Shown here piece by piece: positions 49,601 through 60,300 of a stretch of 64,000 bases of DNA (positions are counted from its first letter, which is position 1; every line of letters starts with the position of its first letter). A program made the position numbers and the translations under genes. The notes beneath the pieces are model-generated. The model did no database searches. It saw only the letters and a program-made list of their open reading frames with translations, and had not been told where the DNA came from. Source of the stretch: an uncultured Bacilli bacterium (lineage in GTDB: Bacteria; Bacillota_I; Bacilli_A; RF39; UBA660); assembly GCA_949451605.1 (NCBI GenBank), contig CASTSB010000001.1:124001-188000 (forward strand), in the 5' to 3' direction.

Positions 49601-51751
49601 TTATAATTCGAATTGTGAGTTATATAGATCTGCATAGAAACCATTTTTCTTCATCAATTCTTCGTGACTTCCTTGTTCTATAATGTTTCCTTCTTTCATA
49701 ACTAAGATGAGATCTGCATTTTTGATTGTAGATAATCTGTGTGCAATTATGAAAGAAGTTTTTCCTTCTGTTAATTTATCCATTGCTTTTTGGACTAATT
49801 CTTCTGTTCTTGTATCTACATTAGATGTTGCTTCATCTAGAATTAGGAATGGAGCATCTTCAACCATACCTCTTGCTATAGTTAATAACTGTTTTTGGCC
49901 ACTACTTATAGTATCATTATCTTCTATTTTAGCATCTAATCCACCTGGTAGTGTTTTTATAAAATGATCTATTCCTACAGTTTTACATACTTCCCAGATT
50001 TCTTCATCCTTGATATTTTCTTGATTAAATTTAATATTTTCTTTTATTGTTCCTTCAAATAGCCAAGTATCTTGAAGAACCATAACGAATAGTTTATGAA
50101 TGTTTTCTCTTGTTAGTTCTTTTGTAGAAACTCCATCAATTAAAATCTCTCCATCATTTATATCATAAAATTTCATAAGTAAATTTACCATTGTAGTCTT
50201 ACCTGCTCCTGTTGGACCAACTATAGCGATTTTTTGACCTGGTGTTACTTTAACATTGAAATTCTTTATGATTGTTCTTTTTTTATCATAACCAAATTTA
50301 ACATTTTTAAATTCGATATTCCCTTTTACTTTATGTCTATGAAGATGCTTTCCAACATTTTCAATAGGCATTTCTTCTTCATCTAAAAATCCAAATACTC
50401 TTTCACTTGCTGCTGCAGTTGATTGAAGAGAAGTCATAGCTTGAGCAATTTGCGATAAAGGATTTGTAAAAAGTCTTACATATATCATAAATGCAACTAT
50501 AACTCCAAATGTTATATGATTGTTTAATACTAATAGTGCTCCTATTATACATACTACTACATATCCTAGATTTCCAACAAATCCCATTATTGGTTGCATA
50601 AGCCCTGATAAAAAGATACTTTTTCTAGATGCTTCATATAATTTCTTATTTAGCTCTTCGAAATCTTCGATTGCTTTATCTGTTCCATTATATACTTTAA
50701 CAACATTATGTCCTGAATAAATTTCTTCAATAAATCCATTCAAATTTCCCATCTCAGTTTGTCTTGCAATAAAATACTTTTGAGAATTTCCTAGTATTCC
50801 GAACATTAAAACAAAGCCTACTAAACTAGAAAGTATTGCAGCTATTGCCATTACCCAGTTTGTTACAAACATCATAATAACTGATCCTAAGAATAATGTT
50901 ACACTAGCAACTATAGTTGCTAAAGAATTGTTTAAATTTTGAGCAATTGTATCAACATCATTTGTAACTCTAGATAATACATCACCTGTTTCGTGAGAAT
51001 CAAAATATTTAAGAGGCAGTTTGTTTATCTTTGATGATATTTTACTTCTTAGTTTTCTTGCAAAATTATTTGAAACAGTAGTCATCGAATAATTTTCAAT
51101 AAAACTAAATAAAGAGCTTGCTAAATATAGTATTATCATGAATATAGCAAGATTTTTTATCTTTTGCATATCTATTTCTGGCTTAACAAGATCATAAACT
51201 GATTTAGGTAAGTCATCGATTAGAGCTAGAGCATTTTCAGTTCTTTCTTCTCCATCCATTTTGGAATATATCTTAAACATTGCAACTTGATCTTTTACTG
51301 ATATTACTTTGTTATCTACTTTAATATCTTCTAGTAAATATTCTAAGACAGTATCTGGTAGTTGGAAAAATATTGATTTTTTTTCTTCTTCTGTCATTGT
51401 ATTTATGTTAGAAAATATATCGATAAACTTCTTTATATCTTCTTGTGGTACATCTGAACTAGCAATAGTACTAGCTTTTGACGCTATTTTTTCTTCAGTT
51501 AAATTATTACTTATTTTTTCACTTATTTGAGTTAATTTCTCTGTTTTAGGTATTAATCCTTTTGAGATAGTATCAGTAAAATCTGATAATTTATTAGGAG
51601 CAATTAGTGCTAAAATGGCACTAGTCATTGCAAGGATTAAAGCAAAAACCATTATAAATTTCCATGGACTTAAATTTTTAAGAAGTCTTTTCATTGAACC
51701 AAAAAAGTCTTTTGACTTTTCGGGTGTTTGTCTTCCTCCTGGTCTAGGCAT
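49601..51751 (-). CDS. Heterodimeric ABC exporter subunit B (LmrD/BmrD-like)
   Basis: 716 residues, an ABC exporter with fused permease and ATPase. An unusually large extracytoplasmic insert follows TM1 (about 55-185). Helices up to 460; then NBD with Walker A VGPTGAGKTTM, signature ISSGQKQLL (degenerate LSGGQ), Walker B FLILDEATSN with catalytic Glu present. The partner is the next gene, whose Walker B is degenerate, as in BmrCD/TM287-288. Substrate unknown (drug or lipid). Confidence 0.92.
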   Translation of the reverse strand: MPRPGGRQTPEKSKDFFGSMKRLLKNLSPWKFIMVFALILAMTSAILALIAPNKLSDFTDTISKGLIPKTEKLTQISEKISNNLTEEKIASKASTIASSDVPQEDIKKFIDIFSNINTMTEEEKKSIFFQLPDTVLEYLLEDIKVDNKVISVKDQVAMFKIYSKMDGEERTENALALIDDLPKSVYDLVKPEIDMQKIKNLAIFMIILYLASSLFSFIENYSMTTVSNNFARKLRSKISSKINKLPLKYFDSHETGDVLSRVTNDVDTIAQNLNNSLATIVASVTLFLGSVIMMFVTNWVMAIAAILSSLVGFVLMFGILGNSQKYFIARQTEMGNLNGFIEEIYSGHNVVKVYNGTDKAIEDFEELNKKLYEASRKSIFLSGLMQPIMGFVGNLGYVVVCIIGALLVLNNHITFGVIVAFMIYVRLFTNPLSQIAQAMTSLQSTAAASERVFGFLDEEEMPIENVGKHLHRHKVKGNIEFKNVKFGYDKKRTIIKNFNVKVTPGQKIAIVGPTGAGKTTMVNLLMKFYDINDGEILIDGVSTKELTRENIHKLFVMVLQDTWLFEGTIKENIKFNQENIKDEEIWEVCKTVGIDHFIKTLPGGLDAKIEDNDTISSGQKQLLTIARGMVEDAPFLILDEATSNVDTRTEELVQKAMDKLTEGKTSFIIAHRLSTIKNADLILVMKEGNIIEQGSHEELMKKNGFYADLYNSQFEL

Positions 51752-53504
51752 TTTCTAATTCCTCCTCACTTAATTGTGATAAAGCTATTTCTTTATACAC
51801 TTCGCATTTTTTAAGTAATTCTTTATGCGTTCCTATTCCTACACATTTTCCTTTATCTAAAACTACTATTTTGTCTGCATTAATAATTGTTCCTATTCTT
51901 TGAGCAACTATCATACTAGTAGCATCTTTAGTGTACTCTTTTAATTTCTTTCGAAGGGTTGCATCTGTTTTATAGTCTAGTGCAGAAAATGAATCATCAA
52001 ATATATAGATTTCTGGATCTCTTGCAATTGCTCTTGCAATAGAAAGTCTTTGCTTTTGTCCTCCTGATACATTAGTACCGCCACGAGCTATATGCGCATC
52101 ATAACTTTTATCCATCTTTTCTACAAAGTCTGTTCCTTGAGCTACTTCGATTGCTTTTTTTATTTTATTAATATCAGGTTTTTCCTTACCATTATTTCCA
52201 TATGCAACATTTTCCGATACTGTTCCAGTAAACATAACCGCTTTTTGAGATATATAGCCTAGTTTATTATATAGAGCTGTTTGCTTGTATTTTTTAACAT
52301 TTACTCCATCTACTAATACTTCTCCATCTGTTGCATCATATAATCTTGGTACTAAATTAATAAGAGTAGATTTACCTGAACCGGTTGACCCTATAAAAGC
52401 AATAGTTTCTCCTTTATTAACTTTAAAAGAAATATCTTTTAGTAAATATTCATCTGCATCTGGATATTTGAATGAAACATTTTTAAATTCAACAGTACCT
52501 TCTTCTTTAGTCTTACCATCAAAATTTCCGTCTACAATACTTTCTTTAGCATCTAGAACTTCGTTAATACGAGTTGCGGAAATTTGAGCTCTAGGTACCA
52601 TCATGAAGATAAATGCTAACATTAAAAATGACATAATTACTTGCATTCCATAACTTGAAAATACAACCATATTACTAAATAGAGTTATCTTGTCTTGCAT
52701 TCCTGCTTGATTGATAAGAAAAGCTCCAATTATGTATATTCCTAGGGTTAAGCCATTCATTACTATGTTCATAACAGGCATCATAACAGAAAAACATCTT
52801 TGATTAAATAATTGCATATCTGTTAAATAATTATTAACGCCCTCAAATCTTTCCGTTTGAAAAGATTCGGCATTAAAGGCTCTTATTACTCTAATACCTT
52901 GTAAGTTTTCTCTTGTAACACTGTTTATTTTATCAATTGCTTTTTGAACACGAGCAAATCTTGGTAAAACTAGAATCATTATTATTGAAACTGTTGTTAA
53001 AAGTAATACTACGCAACAAGCCGTTAGTATACTCCACTCAAATCCTTTATTAAGTATTTTTAGAATAGCCCATACAGCCATTATAGGTGCCTTTGCCATC
53101 ATTTGTAGTCCCATACCTATTAACATATCTACTTGAGTAACATCATTAGTTGTTCTTGTAATTAAACTACTTGTTGAAAATTGTTTTACCTCAAAAGTAC
53201 CTAATTTTTCTATCTTCTTAAAAATCTTTTTTCTTATTGTTGCAGCAAAAGAAGATGCAACATTTGCCGCTATATAACCAACTATTGCAGCTGATATAAG
53301 GCTTCCTCCAGCACATAATAACATATATATACCTTGTTCTATTACTTCACCTATAGTACTTCCTTCAGTTTGTACAAGGGCTGTTATAGTGCTCATATAA
53401 TCAGGAAGTTTTAGTTCAATATATACATTAAATATTACTAAAACTAAAGCAACTAAAATAAGAATTAATTCTTTTTTAGTTAAATTTTTAAATAATCTAA
53501 ACAT
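51744..53504 (-). CDS. Heterodimeric ABC exporter subunit A (LmrC/BmrC-like), degenerate Walker B
   Basis: 586 residues. Six transmembrane helices (about 18-35, 55-80, 130-150, 160-180, 240-262, 270-295), NBD with Walker A IGSTGSGKSTL, signature VSGGQKQRLSIA, and Walker B YIFDDSFSALD, where the catalytic Glu is replaced by Asp. This is the degenerate-site half of heterodimeric exporters. Overlaps the following subunit gene by 8 bases. RBS AGGAGATAG. Confidence 0.92.
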   Translation of the reverse strand: MFRLFKNLTKKELILILVALVLVIFNVYIELKLPDYMSTITALVQTEGSTIGEVIEQGIYMLLCAGGSLISAAIVGYIAANVASSFAATIRKKIFKKIEKLGTFEVKQFSTSSLITRTTNDVTQVDMLIGMGLQMMAKAPIMAVWAILKILNKGFEWSILTACCVVLLLTTVSIIMILVLPRFARVQKAIDKINSVTRENLQGIRVIRAFNAESFQTERFEGVNNYLTDMQLFNQRCFSVMMPVMNIVMNGLTLGIYIIGAFLINQAGMQDKITLFSNMVVFSSYGMQVIMSFLMLAFIFMMVPRAQISATRINEVLDAKESIVDGNFDGKTKEEGTVEFKNVSFKYPDADEYLLKDISFKVNKGETIAFIGSTGSGKSTLINLVPRLYDATDGEVLVDGVNVKKYKQTALYNKLGYISQKAVMFTGTVSENVAYGNNGKEKPDINKIKKAIEVAQGTDFVEKMDKSYDAHIARGGTNVSGGQKQRLSIARAIARDPEIYIFDDSFSALDYKTDATLRKKLKEYTKDATSMIVAQRIGTIINADKIVVLDKGKCVGIGTHKELLKKCEVYKEIALSQLSEEELENA

Positions 53505-53523
53505 AATCTATCTCCTCTCTTTT

Positions 53524-53934
53524 TTATTTTTTTGTAAGACATAAAAAGCCAAATCTAGTTTTGCAAGTTGGACAAGTGGTATGTTTTATCCCTCTTTTTT
53601 TAGGTAAAGGCAATTTTATCTTTTGTTTGCATTTAGGACATTTTTTATAAATATTTGTTTTTTTAGTAAATAATTTTTTCTTTATTTTTCTAAATGGCTC
53701 TATAATTTTACCACGAATTTCTAAAAATTGTCTATTTTCTTTTACCCTTTTATAGATATTTTTTGAAAGGGTTCTAAATATTATAATTAGGAGTAATAAA
53801 ATTTCTATTAATGTTAAATATATATTTTTAATAAATAGATTTGTAATTAAGATTACTAGATAAATATTAAGTATAAATTTACTTAAATTATCTACTCCAT
53901 AACGTCCTTTCATAAATTCGATTAATTTAATCAT
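53524..53934 (-). CDS. Small membrane protein with C-terminal zinc ribbon
   Basis: About 136 residues. Starts MIKLIEFMKGRYGVDNLSKF (start uncertain among several ATGs; a TTG at 53955 and ATGs at 53943-53934; RBS GGAAGAAGAG lies just upstream). Two transmembrane helices (about 20-38, 43-62) then a basic linker and a ribbon CPKCKQKIK-15-TCPTCKTRFGF with four cysteines. It resembles small zn-ribbon membrane proteins of clostridia. The gene lies between the YugP-type peptidase (overlap) and ABC genes. Confidence 0.75.
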   Translation of the reverse strand: MIKLIEFMKGRYGVDNLSKFILNIYLVILITNLFIKNIYLTLIEILLLLIIIFRTLSKNIYKRVKENRQFLEIRGKIIEPFRKIKKKLFTKKTNIYKKCPKCKQKIKLPLPKKRGIKHTTCPTCKTRFGFLCLTKK

Positions 53935-54616
53935 TTTCATCATCTCTTCTTCCAAATATTAATATTAGTCTTAGTATTTCTAATATAGTAGAAAGAATGG
54001 ATGCTACATATGTAAGAGCAGCTGCTGTTAACATTGTTTTTCCTGAAGGTATCTCTTTATCATCTAATAAGTTATTGTTTTTTATTTCTTTAATAGCTCT
54101 TCTTGATGCATTTATTTCTACTGGTAAAGTAATTAGTTGAAATAGTAAAATTATAACCTCTGCAAATATTCCTAGCCAAATAAGTCCTAGTGAACCAAAG
54201 AAGCATCCAAGTAATATTGCGAAATATCCTGCATAAGAGGCAAAATTCACTAGTGGTATGATGCTACTTCTAAGATGCAAAAATGCGTATTCTTCCTTAT
54301 CTTGTATTGCATGACCACATTCGTGAGCTGCAACAGCAACTGAAGCTATACTCGTTCCATTATAGATGTCACTTGATAATCTAATTTCTTTATTTTCTGG
54401 ATCATAGTGATCTGTCAGTGTTCCCACAACTTCTACTATATTTATATTTTCTAAGTTATTATTATCTAATATAATTCTTGCGGCTTCTTGCCCTTTTATT
54501 CTTTTGTTAGATTTAACTCCTTTAAATTTGCTATAAGAAGCAGATACAAAACCTTGAGCACTCAAAGTTATTATTAGTGCCAGCATTGTTATTGTATATG
54601 ATACTACAATAATCAT
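53927..54616 (-). CDS. YugP-like zinc metallopeptidase, membrane
   Basis: 229 residues. A short N-terminal helix, then the metal-binding HEXXH in VAVAAHECGHAIQD and a following GYFAILLGCFF region; several transmembrane helices (about 120-165 and 195-220). The family (neutral zinc metallopeptidase, YugP) is membrane-bound and of unknown substrate. First gene of the peptidase, zinc-ribbon, ABC, ABC, lipid-kinase operon. Confidence 0.88.
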   Translation of the reverse strand: MIIVVSYTITMLALIITLSAQGFVSASYSKFKGVKSNKRIKGQEAARIILDNNNLENINIVEVVGTLTDHYDPENKEIRLSSDIYNGTSIASVAVAAHECGHAIQDKEEYAFLHLRSSIIPLVNFASYAGYFAILLGCFFGSLGLIWLGIFAEVIILLFQLITLPVEINASRRAIKEIKNNNLLDDKEIPSGKTMLTAAALTYVASILSTILEILRLILIFGRRDDEND

Positions 54617-54725
54617 TTGTTCCTCCTCTAATTCTATATTAGAAATACTAAGTACTATTAATTTTATTAATAAAAGACCCCAGATATACTTATAATCCTA
54701 ATATAAAACATAGATTATTATAGCA

Positions 54726-54751
54726 CAAAAAAAGACAGTTTAAAACTGTCT
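54726..54751 (-). terminator. Terminator after first BspA-like gene
   Basis: Minus-strand AGACAGTTT/AAACTGTCT stem (hairpin with minimal loop) then seven T residues. Confidence 0.82.
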
Positions 54752-54761
54752 AAAATTATTA

Positions 54762-57116
54762 TTAAGCAATTGATACCATTACACCACTCACACTATCTTC
54801 ATTTAAACGATCTTTAATCCACGTTTGAGCATCAACATTTTTTACGTATATTGTAGTTAATTCTTTGCTTGAACTAAACATACTTGATGAATTAGTAACA
54901 TTATTGAAAATAGCATTATTTAAATATATGACTTTCAAGTTAGTACAGAACATAAAAATATGATACGTTTTAGTAACATTAGATGTATCAAAACTGCTCA
55001 AATCTATTGTTTCTAAATTACCACATCTTGAAAACATTGATGATATATTAGTTACTTTGCTTGTATTAAATTTTTCTAGACCAATAATTTCTGTCAATGC
55101 CATATTATTATTCCATCCAGAAAACATACTATTCATATCAACTGCATTACTTGTATCAAAACTACTTACATCTATTGTAGTTAAGGAATGGCAACCTTGA
55201 AACATACCACTAAAATTATCAGCTTTTCCTGTTCTAAAGTTACTTACATCAAGACTTTGCAAATTATAACATCTAGCAAACATTGATCTAAATGAGTGAT
55301 AAAATCCATCTGGAGTAGTACTAACATTACTAGTATCAAAACCACTAACATCTAAAGATGTTAAAGATTGACAATCAGAAAACATACCTCCCATATCAGT
55401 ACATTTTGCTGTATTAAAATTGTCTAACTTCAAATATGTCAATTTGCTACATTCCTCAAACATTTCTTGCATTGTAGTGACATTACTAGTATCAAATTCG
55501 CTAATATCTAAACTTATAAGGCTTATTAGTTCACTAAATGTGCCAGACATATTAGTTACTCCTGAAGTGTTAAATTTATTTAAACTTAGAGTTGTTAAAC
55601 TACTGCATCCTTTAAACATCTCTTGAATACTTTCTAATTTACTAGATGTTGTAATGTTTTCCATATCCAAAGTTGTTAAATTTGAACATTTTTTAAACAT
55701 ACGTGACATAGTAGTAACATTATTCGCAATAAAATTAGGAGAATATGTTATTTCCTTTAATCCATTACATCCTTCAAACATTGATAACATATTTGTAACT
55801 TTAACAGTTGAAAAATTAGTCACATCTATTGATTCCAGCATTATGCAATTGTAAAACATTCTCCCCATATCAGTAACATTACTTGTATTGAAACTATATA
55901 TATTTAAAGTTGTTAATTTCTGACAATTATTAAACATAGATGCCATTATAGTTACTTTACTTGAATCGAAACTACTTAAATCTAATTCTATTAAATTTCT
56001 ACAATTTTGAAAAAGGCTAGTATAAGCACTAGCTTTTGAAGTATCGAATTTAGATAAATCTAATGCTTCTAAACTACTGCATCCTGAAAACATAAATGCT
56101 AACATTGAAACATTTGATGTATTAAAATTACTTAAATCAATTGTGGTTAAACTAGAACAATCTCTAAAAAGCTCATACATACTAGTAACTTTTTCTGTAT
56201 TAATAGTTGAAATATTTAAGTTAGTTAACTTAGAGCAGCTAGTAAATACATTATTCATACGTGTAACATTTTCAGTTTTAAGATAAGTTAAATCTATAGA
56301 AGTAGCATTCATACATGAATAGAACATATATCCAAGGCTATCTCCAGCTCTTACGCCATCATCTTGACCAATATACACTTCATATAATCCATTAGTATCA
56401 GCGTCTTCTGCATATAATTTAATACTATCAGATGAATCGTGCGAAACATCAAAATATGTTTTACCACCAAAAGTAATTGCATTAGAAGAAACTTCATCAG
56501 TATTTTTAAAGGAAACTGATTCAATTTGATTTTTCTTAATATCTGTATCTAAAAATCTACCAGTTGAGCTAGTACTTATTGGAGGCTTTTTTAAATAACT
56601 TTCAGCATATTTTTTGAATTCAAAATTTAAATTTAGATTATATGTAGTAGAAGATGAAGAAAATCCGCCTTCTTTATATTTTATAGTTAGAATGATTGTT
56701 TTTGTAAAACCTAGAGAGCACTTATTGTCCTGACATAGTTTATCACCTATATTGTAATCACTTATTGTGAATTCTAGATTATCTGGAAGACCTGTTATTG
56801 ATGCTAATTTCATCTCTTGGTTTCCTGTATTTGTTATATCAATCGCATAAGTTACGGTCGATCCACTATTAGGTAAAAGTGCTCCTACTTTTATACTTGC
56901 TTTATTATAGTCTTCTGATAAAGAAGTCCCTCCACTAGTTACTCCATTTACTCTTATTCCTGTTATTCTTATATCACTTTTTATACGGACATCAGCTACT
57001 GTTCCAGTTATATTTAAAACACTATTAAAAGATGCATAAGCAAGGCTTAAAGTTACTACAAATATTACAATTAAAATTGATAAGTTTTTGCTATTTACTA
57101 ACCTTTTAATACTCAT
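54762..57116 (-). CDS. BspA-like leucine-rich-repeat surface protein (DUF285 repeats)
   Basis: 784 residues. N-terminal export module (about 1-170): signal-like helix (about 12-28, ending YASFNSVLNITG), a beta-domain with the pair LCQDNKCS and the K-Y-K-E-G-G strand. From about 250 to the end, roughly 22 repeats of about 24 residues of type L-x-x-M-F-x-x-C-x-x-L-x-x-L-D-L-S-x-F-D-T-S-N-V-T form a BspA-type LRR solenoid. Ends in V-S-G-V-M-V-S-I-A with no LPXTG or membrane anchor. Probably a host-/mucin-adhesion protein. RBS GAGGTT. Highly similar organisation to the next gene. Confidence 0.92.
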   Translation of the reverse strand: MSIKRLVNSKNLSILIVIFVVTLSLAYASFNSVLNITGTVADVRIKSDIRITGIRVNGVTSGGTSLSEDYNKASIKVGALLPNSGSTVTYAIDITNTGNQEMKLASITGLPDNLEFTISDYNIGDKLCQDNKCSLGFTKTIILTIKYKEGGFSSSSTTYNLNLNFEFKKYAESYLKKPPISTSSTGRFLDTDIKKNQIESVSFKNTDEVSSNAITFGGKTYFDVSHDSSDSIKLYAEDADTNGLYEVYIGQDDGVRAGDSLGYMFYSCMNATSIDLTYLKTENVTRMNNVFTSCSKLTNLNISTINTEKVTSMYELFRDCSSLTTIDLSNFNTSNVSMLAFMFSGCSSLEALDLSKFDTSKASAYTSLFQNCRNLIELDLSSFDSSKVTIMASMFNNCQKLTTLNIYSFNTSNVTDMGRMFYNCIMLESIDVTNFSTVKVTNMLSMFEGCNGLKEITYSPNFIANNVTTMSRMFKKCSNLTTLDMENITTSSKLESIQEMFKGCSSLTTLSLNKFNTSGVTNMSGTFSELISLISLDISEFDTSNVTTMQEMFEECSKLTYLKLDNFNTAKCTDMGGMFSDCQSLTSLDVSGFDTSNVSTTPDGFYHSFRSMFARCYNLQSLDVSNFRTGKADNFSGMFQGCHSLTTIDVSSFDTSNAVDMNSMFSGWNNNMALTEIIGLEKFNTSKVTNISSMFSRCGNLETIDLSSFDTSNVTKTYHIFMFCTNLKVIYLNNAIFNNVTNSSSMFSSSKELTTIYVKNVDAQTWIKDRLNEDSVSGVMVSIA

Positions 57117-57282
57117 ATAAAACCTCGTTATCCACAGTTACCTACTATAGATAAAGTATACCCTTCCCCCGAGCAAAATGTCAATATTCCACAAAACAAA
57201 AAAGAAGATTTTTAAATTTGTATTGGTAAACTAAAAATGGATCCTATTAGAGAAAAACTATACAGTATATAGACTTTAAAAT

Positions 57283-57304
57283 AAAAAGGAAACTTTCGTT
57301 TCCC
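57283..57304 (-). terminator. Terminator after second BspA-like gene
   Basis: Minus-strand GGAAAC-GAAA-GTTTCC stem with GAAA tetraloop and TTTTTATTTT tail. Confidence 0.85.
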
Positions 57305-57314
57305 TATTATATTT

Positions 57315-60300
57315 TTAAGCAATTGATACAGTTACACCTGTTATGCTATCATTAGCAAGCTTTGAATTTACCCAAGATTGCATAGTAGTATTTTTAACAT
57401 AAACTGTTCTGAGTGAATGGCAGTAGTAAAACATTTCTTCTGTATTTGTTACCTTGCTTGTATCGAAATTTTTTATATTTAATGTTACTAAATCAGTGCA
57501 GGCTCTAAACATGCATTTCATGTTTGTTACATTACTTGTATTAAAACTACTTAAATCAAGAGTTGTAACACTTGCTTGCAAAAACATATATTGCATATTT
57601 GTAACATTGCTTGTATTAAAACTTCTTAAATCAAGAGATTGCCAATAACAGTTATAAAACATATATTGCATATCTGTACATTGACTTGTATCAAATTTAG
57701 TTGTATTTACATACTGAAGTGGCCAACAATTATAAAACATATATGCGGCATTAGTTGTTTTAATTTCATTTAATATAAGATTACTTAGTTTATTACAAAC
57801 ACAAAACATATAAGCAGTATTTGCATAGTTTTTAAGATTGAACTTTGATAAATCTATTTTTTCTAAGAGCTTACATCCATAAAACATATTTCTACATGTT
57901 GTCACATTTGTTGCAACAAAGTTTGATGTATCGATACTTGCTAGAGTATTACATTGATAAAACATATAACTAATATCCGTAACTGCATTTGTTAAAAAAG
58001 TTGCGGTATTTATATTTAGATTTTTTAATTTATTACATTGTTGGAACATTGCAGACATAGTTGTAACTTTGCTTGTATTTAGTGATCCTAAATTTATTGT
58101 TTCTACCGCATTACAAAGATTGAACATAAAAGCAGTAGTATTAACATTACTAATTGAAAATTTACTAAGGTTAATAGATGTTATTTGATTACAGCCATGA
58201 AACATACTATTTAATTTTTCAATATTTGTAGATACAAAGCTAGATGTATTAGCACTAGTTAAAACTGTACAGTTCCAAAACATTTGTCCCATATCTTTTA
58301 CATTACCTGTACTAAATTTTCCCAAATCGACCGAAGTTAAGCTATTACATTCTTTAAACATTGAATTTAAAGTTGTTGATAATGAAGGATTAAAGTTATT
58401 TAATGTAAGAGTTGCTAGTTTATTGCAATTATAAAACATATATGAATTATCTGTTACTTTACTTTCACCAAAACTGTTTAAATTTAATGAAGTTAAATTA
58501 TTACAGCCTGCAAACATACTTTTCATTTGAGTAACGTTTGTTGCAGTAAACTTGCTAGTATCAATTGATGTGAGTGAATTGCAATTATAAAACATCCATC
58601 CCATATTGGTTACTTTTTCAGTTTTAAAAGTAGTAGTATTTATAGTTATTGAACTAAGTTTGTAGCAGTCATAAAACATGTTTTTCATATCTGTTGTATT
58701 GCTTGTATTAAAACTGCTAAGATTAAGACTTGTTAGTTTATTGCATTCAGCAAACATTTGAAACATTGTAGTACAAAGATAAGGGTTAAAATTACTAATA
58801 TTTAGATTTACTAAATTAATACAGTCCCGAAACATATAAGCAGTAGTTGTTGTTTTACTAGTTCCTAGATTATTTAAATCTAAAGAAGTTAGACTACTAC
58901 ACTGCCAAAACATAGCATACATTGTAGTGGAATTAGTTCCTACAAATTTGCTTCCTAAAGTCAAGCTTGCTAATTTTGGACATTCAGCAAACATATATTC
59001 CATATTTTCTACACTTCTTGTATCCCAACTACTTATGTCAATTGTAGTCAATACAGAACATTTTCTAAACATAGATTGCATATCCGTTGAAAAACTAGCA
59101 ACAAAATTTTTTATATTTATTGAAGTTAGAGCAAAACATCTATTAAACATACTTGAAGTATTAGTTGCCTTAGTAGTTGTAAAAGACCCTAGATTTATCT
59201 CTGTTATACTATTGCAGTCATTAAACATACTTTTCGTGTTTAGAGCATTAGTAGCGACAAATTTAGATGTATCTACATTAAGAAGTTTCTTACATTCAGA
59301 GAACATCCAAGCCATATTAGTTACTTTATCAGTTTTAAATAAAGTAGTATCTATATTAATACTTATTAATTCTACACATAAATTAAACATTTTTTCCATA
59401 TCAGTAACTTTACTTGTATTAAATTTACTTAGATTTAAAGTAGTCAGGTTTGAACAATCGGAAAACATTCCAGACATATCTTCTACGTTTGATGTAATAA
59501 AATTTATAATGTTTAAATTAGTAAGCGAACTACATTCTGAAAACATTCTTTTCATTTGAGTTACTTTTGAGGTATTAAAAGAAGATAAGTCAACACTTTT
59601 AAGTTTATTACATTCAAAAAACATCCAGCCTAAATTAGTTACATTTGTTGTAATAAAGTTGCTTAAATCTAAAGATCCTATATTACTACAAGTGTGGAAC
59701 ATAGAATGCATATCAATAACATTACTAGTATCAAATGTCGATAAATCTAGCCCTGTTAGACTACTACACATACTAAAAATATAACTCATATCTGTTACTT
59801 TTGATGTATTAAATCTTGATAAATTAAGAGTTGTTAAGCTACTACAATAATTAAATAAAGAATTCATACTTGTAACGGCATCTGTATTAAAATATGTTAA
59901 ATCTATTGATTTAAGATTAGTCATATATTTAAATAGAAAACTAGAATCTGGATTTGCTTTTACTCCTCCATCTTGACCTATATATAATTCATATAAGCCA
60001 TTATTATCTGTATCAGTATAATATGCCATAATATTTCCAGTTGAGTCTTCAGATACATCAAAACTTTCAATTACGTTAACAGGTACTGCTTTGCTATTTT
60101 TAAAAGAAATAGACTCTATTTCATTTCTTTTAGCTGTTTGATTAAAGAATTTAACATCAGCAGAGTCTGGGTTTCCTGAAACCTTTAAATAATCAATATA
60201 ACTATTGGTAATTACAATATCTCCTGATACATTTGGAATTGTAAGTATTCCTGTTGAATGTGTATAATCAAAATTTGTAATGGAAACATTGTTCATTTTT